Positions 1 to 8,090 of a stretch of 64,000 nucleotides of DNA are shown one piece after another (the stretch's first letter is position 1; each line of letters starts with the position of its first letter). Source of the DNA: JAMXLO01 sp963719805. Its GTDB lineage: Bacteria; Pseudomonadota; Alphaproteobacteria; Acetobacterales; Acetobacteraceae. The notes beneath the pieces are model-generated. The model did no database searches and had not been told where the DNA came from. It worked only from the letters and a program-made list of their open reading frames with translations. The stretch is from the NCBI GenBank assembly GCA_963719805.1, contig CAVRDF010000008.1, forward strand, positions 868,001 to 932,000. The letters run 5' to 3'. The position numbers and the translations under genes were made by a program.

Positions 1-333
1 GGGCGCGGCGCCGCATGGGGTGCTCGACGCGATGTGGTGGCGCGCGCGAGCTACGCAGCGCAGCAGCTGGTTGAGGTGATCGCCGACGCCTGCCGGCCAC
101 GTGGACTCGTCACGCTGTCGGGCAGCTTCGATGAGTTCGACCTTATGTTGGACGCGCGATACGATGGGGAGCCGTTGGAACTGACCGAGCGCCGGCCGTC
201 GCCGGAGCAGATCAGGGATAGCGACGACGGCGCACGGCTGCTGGCCGGGTATCTACTGCGCCATCACGCGGACCGCTCGACATCAACACAACGACGTGAT
301 GGCTGCATCGTGCAGCTCCGGTTCCACCACTGA
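1..333 (+). CDS. C-terminal end of a probable SLC23-type nucleobase permease (5' truncated by window)
   Basis: The reading frame is open from base 1 and ends in TGA at 331-333, so only the last 110 residues are visible. The segment has no membrane helices. It carries a soluble tail with a stretch resembling the end of a GHKL-type ATP-binding fold (SFDEF near the middle, then DDGARLLAGYLLRHHADR and a final beta strand). From memory, some alphaproteobacterial uracil/xanthine permeases end in a tail of this kind, but the transporter part lies outside the window, so the name is an inference. The next gene, 72 bases downstream on the same strand, encodes a STAS-domain protein. A GTG at 34 could be read as a start, but the frame continues upstream of it. 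Confidence 0.5.
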   Translation, partial: GRGAAWGARRDVVARASYAAQQLVEVIADACRPRGLVTLSGSFDEFDLMLDARYDGEPLELTERRPSPEQIRDSDDGARLLAGYLLRHHADRSTSTQRRDGCIVQLRFHH

Positions 334-405
334 GTGAAGCACGTCATAGAGCCGCGGCCAGTCGGGGACTAGTGCGGCGGCAGCGGGGCGCTAGCAGGAG
401 GCGGC

Positions 406-747
406 ATGGAACTCACCGAGGAAGACGCGGCCGATGTCACGATCGTGGCGGTGTCCGGGCGGTTGGACAGTCAGACAGCACGCCAGTTCAGCAACCGGCT
501 AGGCGAATTGGTTGGCGGCGGCCAGTCGCACCTGCTGATCGAAACGTCGCAACTGAACTACATCGGCAGCGCGGGACTGCGAGCACTGCTTTTGGGCGCA
601 CGGCAGGCAGCGGAGCATGGTGGTTGGTTGGCGCTGTGCAACCTGAATGGTCCGGTGCAGGGGATGGTTGAGACCGCTGGACTAGCGGCCGTATTCAAGA
701 CCTATCCGACACGCGAGGCAGCACTCGCCGCGCTGGCCGACGGCTGA
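406..747 (+). CDS. STAS-domain protein (anti-sigma factor antagonist type)
   Basis: This 113-residue protein is a single STAS domain. Such domains bind anti-sigma factors or switch kinases and are controlled by phosphorylation of a Ser in the central loop. The diagnostic stretch is residues 43-60, a hydrophobic strand followed by LNYIGSAGLRALL, where Ser47-equivalent in GSAGLR is the usual phosphoacceptor; here the preceding residue is Gly instead of the more common Ser. The ATG at 406 has a strong AGGAGG site at 396-401, four bases upstream. No cognate kinase or sigma factor gene lies downstream; the upstream partial gene with an ATPase-like tail is the only candidate partner in view. Family assignment is firm, partner unknown. 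Confidence 0.85.
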   Translation: MELTEEDAADVTIVAVSGRLDSQTARQFSNRLGELVGGGQSHLLIETSQLNYIGSAGLRALLLGARQAAEHGGWLALCNLNGPVQGMVETAGLAAVFKTYPTREAALAALADG

Positions 748-866
748 CTGTAGTCATCCGCTGAAAATTGGGACGGTTACCGGATTTTAATTCTACCCTA
801 ATACCTTCGAAATCGTTACAAGCCCTGCAGGAGCCCAACGGGGCGTTGAACCTACGGGAGGCGTGG

Positions 867-1019
867 ATGCGGCAGAGGGACAACGCGGCCCTTTGGTCCG
901 GTGATGAACGGATGCCCGGACGGCTGTGGTCCGCCGGCCGCACCACTGGCCAGCTGTTGCTGGCGTTCGCAGCGTCGTTCGCCCTAACCGCTGGAATGCT
1001 GCTGCTAGCGCACGTGTAG
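867..1019 (+). CDS. Possible small single-pass membrane protein
   Basis: A 50-codon frame starts at ATG 867 with a very good ribosome binding site, GGGAGG at 856-861, five bases upstream. The product has a basic and polar N-terminal half followed by one hydrophobic helix of about 20 residues near the C-terminus (from QLLLAFAASFALTAG to the end). I recognise no family. The strong binding site and the membrane helix are the only arguments for it; a short frame of this size can occur by chance in GC-rich DNA. Confidence 0.4.
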   Translation: MRQRDNAALWSGDERMPGRLWSAGRTTGQLLLAFAASFALTAGMLLLAHV

Positions 1020-1216
1020 CAGGATCCGCGTCCCAAACCGGCTTCATGCGGCCGAACGCGACTGTTCAGCTGGCGGCCCGCCTTCCGGTCCGCAACGAGC
1101 GCAATCTTCGAAGGTTAAACAACGCGAGGATCGGGCTTGGTTTGAAGGCATCCGCGATTGCCTCACGCCCCCGAAACGGCATAAGCTGATCTACCCGCTA
1201 CGAAGAAAAAGTGAAA

Positions 1217-1235
1217 TATCCACACACTGTGGATA
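1217..1235. promoter_or_regulatory. Inverted repeat resembling two facing DnaA boxes
   Basis: TATCCACA at 1217-1224 and its exact reverse complement TGTGGATA at 1228-1235 are separated by three bases. With one more flanking base, each arm is one mismatch from the DnaA box consensus TTATCCACA. The repeat lies about 40 bases before the GTG start of the PEP-CTERM gene, in a locally AT-richer stretch. It could be an operator for that gene or a DnaA-binding site; nothing else here suggests a replication origin. Confidence 0.5.
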
Positions 1236-1274
1236 GATCAGTGCCGATGCCGACGAAAATGGAGTTGATCAATC

Positions 1275-1940
1275 GTGCGTCCCGTCATTTTAGGCCGTAT
1301 CTCTTATCGGTTGTGCGCGCTCGCGGCTGCTATGTGCGCATCGGTTTCGCTGCCCGCCTCAGCCGCTTTCGTGAACGTCGGCGCAGCCTGGGGCGCGAAT
1401 GTAGGGTACAGCGGTTTGCCCCCCGGCATCGAATTCTCAGGTGGTGGAGACGAATTGGTCGATTCCCGGACCTTTACCGGTAATGACGGTAAGACATTTA
1501 CCTCGCGCGAAACCGTAACTGTCACCAATACATTGGCGACGCCATTCACGGATGGCTTTGACTTCCTGGTGTTCTTTTCGGCGTTTGATCCGGACATCAG
1601 CGACTTGATCGGCTTAAGTATTGACAACACCAAAGAAACGGCCGCGTACCGCAGCACGGTCGAGGGGCCGGGCGTCTATGATCTTCATAGCTGCAGCCTG
1701 CCCGCCGCATCCATGGATGGTTATGTCTACTTTTCTCCCGTCACGTGTGGTGTGCTGTCGCCGGATTTCAGTGAAGCAGATGTGTACGTGGGTGAACTCA
1801 ATCCACATCAGACCAAAACGTTCGATTACACGATCACCATCTCGGATCACTTCTCCCTGGTCCCGGAGCCCTCGGTTTTGACTATTCTGGCGCCCGTGAC
1901 ACTTGGCCTCGGTCTGCTTCGTCGCAGACGTTCTGCCTGA
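1275..1940 (+). CDS. PEP-CTERM-sorted exported protein
   Basis: The 221-residue product has a Sec signal peptide (basic start, hydrophobic core CALAAAMCASVSLPASA, probable cleavage before AFVN). Its C-terminus is a classical PEP-CTERM tripartite signal: VPEP at residues 196-199, a hydrophobic helix, and the basic cluster RRRR before the end. Proteins with this tail are processed by an exosortase and displayed on the surface or released with exopolysaccharide. The middle is rich in Thr, Ser, Gly and Asp with beta-strand character and matches no domain I can name. The start is GTG with GGAG at 1261-1264. No exosortase gene lies in the window. A candidate operator sits just upstream at 1217-1235. 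Confidence 0.85.
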   Translation: MRPVILGRISYRLCALAAAMCASVSLPASAAFVNVGAAWGANVGYSGLPPGIEFSGGGDELVDSRTFTGNDGKTFTSRETVTVTNTLATPFTDGFDFLVFFSAFDPDISDLIGLSIDNTKETAAYRSTVEGPGVYDLHSCSLPAASMDGYVYFSPVTCGVLSPDFSEADVYVGELNPHQTKTFDYTITISDHFSLVPEPSVLTILAPVTLGLGLLRRRRSA

Positions 1941-2044
1941 ACCGCTCGCCGTCTGCCCTTTGCATCAATTACACATCGAGCAAGGGAGCTGCGAGCGCCA
2001 ATCGCTGATCGTCACGGTCTGAGCGATTTGAACCCCCCGGGGTG

Positions 2045-2083
2045 TTGCACGCTGCTTCGCGATTGAAGCGCATTGCACGCCGC
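2045..2083 (+). repeat. Direct repeat flanking a small hairpin upstream of the porin gene
   Basis: TTGCACGCTGC at 2045-2055 recurs as TTGCACGCCGC at 2073-2083, one mismatch, 28 bases apart. Between them GCTTC (2054-2058) can pair with GAAGC (2065-2069) around a six-base loop. The element lies roughly 145-180 bases before the porin start and could be a regulator site or part of its leader. Function is unproved. Confidence 0.35.
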
Positions 2084-2226
2084 TAATAGGGTGGTGATCC
2101 GTCGGTAGATCGAACGACGGAGAGTTGTCCAAGACTCTCAGTCAAAGCACACCTGCTATAAGGTTTACACCGCTTTCTTCATGTGCCAACAGTTATCGGG
2201 CAGATAATTCTGCGAGGGGGATGACA

Positions 2227-3669
2227 ATGTCCAATCTCCTGCCGACAACTGTAGTTGCAATTGGTACTAGCGCCGGCGTGCTGGGAGTTGCATTTGCTGA
2301 GGCGCCTGCTGCACCCGCGCAAAAACAAATCATTCAAGTTGAGATCGGTGCCTCGGGTGCGAACACCAACAACAATTTCCAAGCAGCCACGCTGTCAGGC
2401 GGCGTGAAAAACCCTACACCGGGCACCATGGTGGTGCGGTTTAATGGCCGCCTATGGACCGAGATCGGACTCGGCGGCGGCAACGGCTATGTCGCCCCCG
2501 GTTTCAAAGCGAACCCGTACTCCATTGGCACCTATGTTCGATTGTTTCCCGGTGTGGACGCGATGGCAAGCAATGGCCTGCGTTATGGTGCACAGGCCGA
2601 AATCCGGGAAAACTTTGTGGCAATCAGTTCGGGCTCCAACACCACAGTCGGATCCGGCAACAATGCCCTCGCCTCAACGTCTCAAACCGGCGGGTCACCG
2701 CTAACCTGTGGCCAAACGCTCTATGTCCGGCGAGCGTTCGCTTACGTCTCGGGTGCCGACTGGGGGTTGATCCGTATGGGTCAGACAGACGGTATAACTG
2801 GCATCTTCGACAACGGCCTCGCGACTGGGCAACAGGTGGGCGAAGGCCTGTGGAATGGAGATGCGCCAGGCTGGGTCAGCGATCCTGGTTCGGTGACTTT
2901 TCCCTGGCTCTCGCAGCAGGGCGCTGACTACGGTTCCAACAAGATCGTGTACCTGTCTCCACAATTCAGTGGCTTCGACCTTGGCATCGAGTGGGCGGCC
3001 AACAACGGCAACCAGGAGAGTGGTGGTTTCACGGCCTCCTCGGGCGATCCGCAGTTGAGTGCCTCGACGGTATTGGGCGACGGTGCGCGCTTTACCAACA
3101 TGTACAAGCTTGGGCTGCGCTATCAGGGCACCTTCGGTCCGGTTGCGGTGTATGGCTTCGGCGCCTACATCGGCAGCGGCCACGTACAGTTCAATGGCGC
3201 TCCGCCTCTGCCAGCGGTTCCCGGTGCCACCTACAACGGCAGGTTCAAAAGCCTAGGTGCCGGCTTCATCGGGGCAGAAATTACTTACGCCGGCTTCTCG
3301 GTCGGCGGCGCGTGGCAGGGCGGCCAGTATAACGAGGTGATGGCGCTCGCGCCGCAGAATGGCACCAATGCACAGGCCTGGTTGATCAACGTGCTATGGA
3401 CCAGTGGGCCATACGATATCGGCGCGACCTACTATCAATTCGATGACCAAGGTGCAGTGGCCTTGACTGGCATCTCGCAGCAGCACCAGAACGCGTTCGG
3501 TTTGGGTGGCGATTACCAAGTATCGCCTGGCTTGCGCTTTTTCTTTGAGTATCTGTATGGCCAGAGACACCAGGGAAGCTTCAATTATGTTTCGGGGGCG
3601 GCTGGCTCGTCTCTCAACAACAATGTCCACACCCAGGCCTTCATGGTGGGCACGCAGGTTGGCTGGTGA
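2227..3669 (+). CDS. Outer-membrane porin
   Basis: A 480-residue beta-barrel porin for passive uptake of small hydrophilic solutes. From ATG 2227 there is a signal peptide with core TVVAIGTSAGVLGVAFA and likely cleavage after AEA. The mature part alternates aromatic and small residues, is rich in Gly, Asn and Tyr, and ends in an aromatic residue (VGW), the usual Bam recognition end of an outer-membrane strand. Long polar loops such as the Gly/Ser/Asn-rich segment around residue 145 fit external loops. The frame is open upstream to about 2125, but a GAGGGGG tract at 2214-2220 is correctly spaced for ATG 2227 and not for ATG 2221 or the upstream TTG. It is transcribed alone; the nearest downstream gene is a tRNA on the opposite strand. 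Subfamily not determined. Confidence 0.85.
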   Translation: MSNLLPTTVVAIGTSAGVLGVAFAEAPAAPAQKQIIQVEIGASGANTNNNFQAATLSGGVKNPTPGTMVVRFNGRLWTEIGLGGGNGYVAPGFKANPYSIGTYVRLFPGVDAMASNGLRYGAQAEIRENFVAISSGSNTTVGSGNNALASTSQTGGSPLTCGQTLYVRRAFAYVSGADWGLIRMGQTDGITGIFDNGLATGQQVGEGLWNGDAPGWVSDPGSVTFPWLSQQGADYGSNKIVYLSPQFSGFDLGIEWAANNGNQESGGFTASSGDPQLSASTVLGDGARFTNMYKLGLRYQGTFGPVAVYGFGAYIGSGHVQFNGAPPLPAVPGATYNGRFKSLGAGFIGAEITYAGFSVGGAWQGGQYNEVMALAPQNGTNAQAWLINVLWTSGPYDIGATYYQFDDQGAVALTGISQQHQNAFGLGGDYQVSPGLRFFFEYLYGQRHQGSFNYVSGAAGSSLNNNVHTQAFMVGTQVGW

Positions 3670-3818
3670 GAAGTTGAAGAAAGGCTACGGCGCGCAGACA
3701 TGCTTCCTGCGCGCGGAACCAGCCTGTGCGGCGCGGGTCAATGACGGGGACGCGAAAAGCGGGGGATCGTAAGGTGTCCGCTCGGGGCCGCATCTCGCTA
3801 GAATTTGCATGAGGTGTA

Positions 3819-3890
3819 TGCCGGGTGAGGGATTTGAACCCCCGACCTTCGGTTTACAAAACCGCTGCACTACCACTGTGCTAACCCGGC
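3819..3890 (-). tRNA. tRNA-Thr (anticodon TGT)
   Basis: Read on the minus strand, the 72-base gene begins GCCGGGT and ends ACCCGGC plus discriminator A, giving a seven-pair acceptor stem. The anticodon loop is TTTGTAA with anticodon TGT, which decodes threonine ACA. The T arm GGGGGTTCAAATCCC is typical. CCA is not encoded, so it must be added after transcription. A G-A mismatch closes the first anticodon-stem pair. Confidence 0.95.
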
Positions 3891-4223
3891 CCAGAACGCG
3901 TGTTCTAGCACGGTTGCGGCGGGGAAAAAGCCTTGGCGGAAGGCCTCGGGATCCGGGGAGACTTCCAGCACCCAACTGAGCTCGGGGACGCGGCAGGTCG
4001 TGGCGGCGAATACGGCACAAACGGAGCCGCGGGCACTCGGCTTCACAACCGGCAAGACCTCGCGCCGTTGCACAAAAATCAAACGAGCGACAAATCGGGG
4101 CAACGCGGCCCTGTCAATGAAACTTTTCTAAAACCGTCCCCATGATTTATGGCGCCCACAGGTTCGTGCGAGCGGAAAAAATCCTTCGCGGGAAACTTGA
4201 GTAACCGCCAAAGGGACACATAC
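3891..4223. other. Intergenic region between tRNA-Thr and the Flp pilin gene
   Basis: These 333 bases carry no convincing gene. Short open frames exist on both strands but lack binding sites and protein-like composition. The last 100 bases are locally AT-richer (from TGAAACTTTTCT at about 4118) and probably hold the promoter and leader of the pilin gene. No terminator is obvious. Confidence 0.5.
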
Positions 4224-4394
4224 ATGATCCAGGACCTCTCTGCCTGGTGCGCACTGAAGGCCGATCGCCGCGCCGTCACTGCGCTCGAATATGCACTCAT
4301 TGCCGGCGTTATCGTGGCCACCATTCTGGTCGGCTTCAACGTGCTGGCGACCGACATGTCGACGAAGTTCAACAGCATCGGCACCAGCCTCTGA
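4224..4394 (+). CDS. Flp/Fap-type IVb pilin
   Basis: A 56-residue type IVb prepilin of the Flp (tight adherence) family, the subunit of Tad pili used for surface attachment. It has a short polar basic leader ending in DRR, then AVTALEYALIAG with the conserved Glu22-Tyr23 pair, followed by one hydrophobic helix. In the aligned family the residue just before the cleavage point is Gly; here it is Ala17, a tolerated but unusual change. An AAGGGA site precedes ATG 4224. No tad/cpa assembly genes lie in the window, so the assembly machinery must be elsewhere. A six-pair hairpin after the gene (4411-4437) lacks a T tract. Confidence 0.88.
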   Translation: MIQDLSAWCALKADRRAVTALEYALIAGVIVATILVGFNVLATDMSTKFNSIGTSL

Positions 4395-4555
4395 TCCTAG
4401 TGGGACTTCCCGGCTCTCTGAGTGTATTGCTGAGCCGTTCTGGATCCCCCTGTGCCGGGATGGCTTGGCCTACGCACATCTGATAGCCGTCTGAGCGGTC
4501 CGGGGCTGGGGCTCGGACCGTTGCCACCACCGGCCAAACCGCAGAAGCTGCGGCC

Positions 4556-5527
4556 ATGGCCCAAGCCGCGCTGTCCGTCGATCGAATGCGCACCGAGTTC
4601 CGCATCGACGGCGCTTGGCACGCCGCAGTCGATGACATCTCCTTCAGCATAACGCCGCGCGAGACGCTTGCGTTGGTTGGTGAATCCGGCTGCGGCAAGT
4701 CCGTCACCGCGCTGTCCGTGATGGGGTTGGTTCCGCGTCCACAAGGCCGGCTTGCGGGCGGACGTATCCTGCTGGAGGGCAACGATCTCGCTGCGTTGCC
4801 GGAGTCGGCCATGGAAAAGCTCCGTGGATCGCGCGTCGCCATGATCTTCCAGGAGCCGATGACCAGCCTGAATCCGGTCATGACGATTGGCGCCCAGGTG
4901 GCCGAGGCCTTGGTGATACACAGCGGCCTCTCACGCCGCGCCGCAGAGTCCCGCGCTCTTGCGGTGCTGGACGAGGTCAAGATCCCTTCTCCCGCGCGGC
5001 GTTTCCACGAATATCCGCATCAGTTCTCCGGCGGTATGCGTCAGCGCGTGATGATCGCCATGGCGATCGCCTGCGAACCTGTGGTGTTGCTGGCCGATGA
5101 ACCGACAACGGCGCTGGATGTCACCATACAGGCTCAAGTGCTGGGCTTGCTGGCCGATCTGCGCCAACGCCACGGCATGGCGATGCTCTTCATTACCCAT
5201 AACCTCGGCGTCGTCGCGCAGATCGCCGATCGAGTGGCGGTGATGTATGCCGGCCAAATCGTCGAGCAGGCTCCGGTGGAGGCGATTTTCGCGAAACCCG
5301 CGCACCCCTATACACGAGCCTTATTCGCCGCGATCCCGCGATTGGATGCGCCGGAGCAGGCACTGGCCTCGATCCCCGGCCGTGTGCCGCCGCTGAACGA
5401 CATGCCGGCGGGCTGCCGGTTCGCGCCGCGCTGTCCATTGGCGCAAGCAGGATGCGACCGGCCGCAGGTCTTGGCCCCGCTGTCCGCGCAGCATCACGTG
5501 CGTTGCCACGTGGCGGCCCGGACGTAA
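4556..5527 (+). CDS. Peptide-type ABC importer ATPase subunit (DppD/OppD-like)
   Basis: A 323-residue nucleotide-binding subunit of a family-5 ABC importer. Walker A GESGCGKS is at residues 42-49, the signature FSGGMRQR about residue 160, and Walker B VVLLADEPT just after it, with the switch His in THNLGVV. The C-terminal tail has the Cys-containing oligopeptide-transporter extension (CRFAPRCPL). It heads a five-gene cluster, all on this strand: ATPase, binding protein (5603), two permeases (7149, 8087) and second ATPase (8925). The 75-base gap before the binding-protein gene is the largest break, so a second promoter is possible there. Substrate cannot be read from the sequence. Confidence 0.92.
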   Translation: MAQAALSVDRMRTEFRIDGAWHAAVDDISFSITPRETLALVGESGCGKSVTALSVMGLVPRPQGRLAGGRILLEGNDLAALPESAMEKLRGSRVAMIFQEPMTSLNPVMTIGAQVAEALVIHSGLSRRAAESRALAVLDEVKIPSPARRFHEYPHQFSGGMRQRVMIAMAIACEPVVLLADEPTTALDVTIQAQVLGLLADLRQRHGMAMLFITHNLGVVAQIADRVAVMYAGQIVEQAPVEAIFAKPAHPYTRALFAAIPRLDAPEQALASIPGRVPPLNDMPAGCRFAPRCPLAQAGCDRPQVLAPLSAQHHVRCHVAART

Positions 5528-5602
5528 TTCAGCGGCCCGCGCCCCCTGGCGAGCGGTTTCGCGCGCTGATACCTATACAGGAAATAAGGGGAGACCTTGG
5601 CC

Positions 5603-7144
5603 ATGCTGTTCCGCGCCGCTCTGCTGGCGTCCGCCGTCGCGATCGCCGCGCCCGCTCTCGCGCAGCCGAAAACCACGCTGACTGTCGGCATGGCCGCGCA
5701 GGACATCGGCTCGCTCGACCCGCACTTCGCGGTATCGACGATAGACCGCGTCCCAGTGGCCTGGATGTTCAACGGACTGGTGCGGTTCCCGCCGGGCAGC
5801 ATCGACCCGGCGAAGATCGAACCTGACCTCGCTGAGTCATGGGAGAGTTCGTCAGACGGACTGACCTGGACCTTCCATTTGCGGCACGGCGTGCGGTTCC
5901 ACGGCGACTTCGGCGAGATGACCGCGGATGACGTGGTGTTCAGCCTGAAGAAAGCAGGCGATGCAAAGACGTCGGCTTTCTCCTCGGAATTGCGCCCGAT
6001 CAAGTCAATCGAAGAAGTGGATCCCTACACCGTCCGGCTGGTGCTGTCGGAGAACATCCCCAGCCTGCTCGGTATCGTCACCGACTACGCCGAGGGCTAC
6101 ATCGTCTCGAAGAAGGCCGTCGAACAGCGTGGCGACGGGTTCAAGCGCGCGCCGATCGGCACGGGCCCGTTTGCCTTTGCCTCCGACACCCCGAGCCAGT
6201 CGCTCGAGCTGGTCGCCAACGAGGCGTATTTCAGAGGCGCGCCGAAGCTGAAAAAGATCAGCTACCGCTACATCCCGTCTGACGCGTCACGCGATCTCGC
6301 TTTCCAGAATGGCGAGGTCGACGTGGATTTCGGCCGCGCCGATCAAACCTGGGTCAACCACATGAAGGCGATTCCACACGGTATCGTCGATGTGTTCGAA
6401 CCCGCCGAGGAGGGCGAACTGCATCTGAACGTCACCGCCAAGCCGTTGGATGATATCCGCGTGCGCCAGGCGGTGGCCTACGCGATCGATCGCGCGGAGA
6501 TGCAGCGCTGGCGCGGCACCGATGTCAGCCGTGAGGCGCTCAGCGTCGTGCCGCGCGGGTATCTCGGCTTCACCGCCGACAATGGCCTGTTGCCGCATGA
6601 TCTCAACAAAGCAAAGGAACTGCTGAAGGAGGCCGGGTATCCGAACGGCGTGAACATCAAGACAGTGCAGTCACAATTACCCGACATGTTCAATGCGTCG
6701 CAGGTGTTCCAGGCAGAGCTCAAAAAGGCGGGGATCACGCTCGACATGCAGGTGGTCGAGCACGCGACCTATCATCAGATGATCCGTCAGGATCTCAGCC
6801 CGCTCACCTACTATGCGGCGGCTCGCTTCCCGATCGCCGACATCTACCTGACGCAATTCTTCCATAGCCGCAGCATCGTCAAGACACCAACGGCAGTGAC
6901 AAACTTCAGCCATTGCGATGTCGCCGACAAGGAGATCGACCAGGCGCGCACCACGACCAATCGCGAGGAACAGCTCCTGCTGTGGGCGGAGGCGCAGAAG
7001 AAAATCGTTGCCCAGGTCTGCGCCGTGCCGATGTTTGAGACCCTGCAAGTCTACGCGCGGCACGATGACCTTGACTGGGGCTATAAACTCACCGGTTCCC
7101 TGTCACTCGGACCCAAGGTGACGGAAGCAACCCACTTCAAGTGA
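5603..7144 (+). CDS. Family-5 extracellular solute-binding protein (DppA-like)
   Basis: A 513-residue periplasmic binding protein that captures the substrate for the adjacent importer. ATG 5603 is preferred to the in-frame TTG at 5597 because GGGGAGA at 5588-5594 is well spaced for it. The signal peptide has the core ALLASAVAIAAPALA and cleaves before QPK. The mature protein starts with the family hallmark of an N-terminal strand and 'SLDP', and has the WES/LRHGVRFHD-type block near residue 90. Family-5 proteins bind peptides, nickel, opines, glycosides or aromatic compounds; the neighbouring decarboxylase and monooxygenase hint at a non-peptide ligand, but this is a guess. Confidence 0.93.
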   Translation: MLFRAALLASAVAIAAPALAQPKTTLTVGMAAQDIGSLDPHFAVSTIDRVPVAWMFNGLVRFPPGSIDPAKIEPDLAESWESSSDGLTWTFHLRHGVRFHGDFGEMTADDVVFSLKKAGDAKTSAFSSELRPIKSIEEVDPYTVRLVLSENIPSLLGIVTDYAEGYIVSKKAVEQRGDGFKRAPIGTGPFAFASDTPSQSLELVANEAYFRGAPKLKKISYRYIPSDASRDLAFQNGEVDVDFGRADQTWVNHMKAIPHGIVDVFEPAEEGELHLNVTAKPLDDIRVRQAVAYAIDRAEMQRWRGTDVSREALSVVPRGYLGFTADNGLLPHDLNKAKELLKEAGYPNGVNIKTVQSQLPDMFNASQVFQAELKKAGITLDMQVVEHATYHQMIRQDLSPLTYYAAARFPIADIYLTQFFHSRSIVKTPTAVTNFSHCDVADKEIDQARTTTNREEQLLLWAEAQKKIVAQVCAVPMFETLQVYARHDDLDWGYKLTGSLSLGPKVTEATHFK

Positions 7145-7148
7145 CGCC

Positions 7149-8090
7149 GTGATCGGCTACATCATCCGACGGCTGCTGGCAGCGATTCCCACGCTGCTGG
7201 CTGTTCTGACGCTGGTGTTCCTGATCGTGCGCGTCGTGCCGGGTGACCCAGCGGTGGCGATCCTGGGCGATCAGGCAACGCCGGCGGCAGTGGCGGCGTT
7301 GGACCACAAGCTGGGCCTCGATAAGCCCATATGGCAGCAGTATGTGGACTTCCTGGCTCAGTCGCTGTCCGGTGACTTCGGCCACTCGATGATCACCGGC
7401 CGGCCGATCACCAGCGAAGTAAACGCCGTGCTGCCGTTCACCGCCAATCTCACGATAGCGGCGTTGATCCTGGGCTGTGTCATAGGCATTCCGCTCGGCG
7501 TGTGGGCCGCGTTGCACCGCAATCGGCCGATCGACTACGCGGCTCGTATGGTTTCGCTGCTCGGCCTTTCGTTCCCGGTCTTCGTATCAGGCATCTATAT
7601 GCTGTTGCTGTTCGCGTTGCACTGGCATCTGTTCCCGGTGATCGGCAGTGCTCGCGGCGGCAGCGTATTCGACCAGCTCAATCGCCTGGTACTGCCGGCT
7701 GTCACGCTCGGTATCGTCATGTCCGCCTACATCACCCGGGTGACACGCAGCGCCATGCTGGCCGTCCTGGGCGAAGATTACATACGCACCGCGCGCGCCA
7801 AGGGCGTGCCGTGGCGCCGCGTTGTCTGGCATCATGCACTGCGCAATGCCGCAATGCCGGTGGTAACCGTCGTCGGTCTCTACATCGGTATCCTCATCGG
7901 CAATTCGGTGCTGACCGAGATCGTGTTCAATCGGCCCGGCCTTGGCAGCATCATTGTGGCCGCATTGAACAACCGCGACTACACGATGTTGCAGGGCCTG
8001 ATGGTGATCTACTGCTTTCTCATCGTGGTGGTGAACCTCATCACAGATCTGACCTACGGCCTCATCGATCCGCGCGTGAGCCACGCGTGA
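7149..8090 (+). CDS. ABC importer permease, DppB type
   Basis: A 313-residue inner-membrane permease with the typical DppB N-terminus (one helix followed by the PGDPA sequence) and five further helices. The EAA loop that docks the ATPase is around residues 205-225, with TARAKGVPWRRV. The start is GTG at 7149, four bases after the binding-protein stop. Its TGA overlaps the GTG start of the next permease, so the two are translationally coupled. Confidence 0.93.
   Translation: MIGYIIRRLLAAIPTLLAVLTLVFLIVRVVPGDPAVAILGDQATPAAVAALDHKLGLDKPIWQQYVDFLAQSLSGDFGHSMITGRPITSEVNAVLPFTANLTIAALILGCVIGIPLGVWAALHRNRPIDYAARMVSLLGLSFPVFVSGIYMLLLFALHWHLFPVIGSARGGSVFDQLNRLVLPAVTLGIVMSAYITRVTRSAMLAVLGEDYIRTARAKGVPWRRVVWHHALRNAAMPVVTVVGLYIGILIGNSVLTEIVFNRPGLGSIIVAALNNRDYTMLQGLMVIYCFLIVVVNLITDLTYGLIDPRVSHA

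Noticed and set aside
1217..1235. A replication origin
   Set aside because: Only two imperfect DnaA-like boxes, no AT-rich unwinding tract, and no dnaA or other origin-linked genes nearby.
4411..4437. Hairpin CGGCTC/GAGCCG after the pilin gene as a terminator
   Set aside because: Only six pairs with a 15-base loop and no following T tract.
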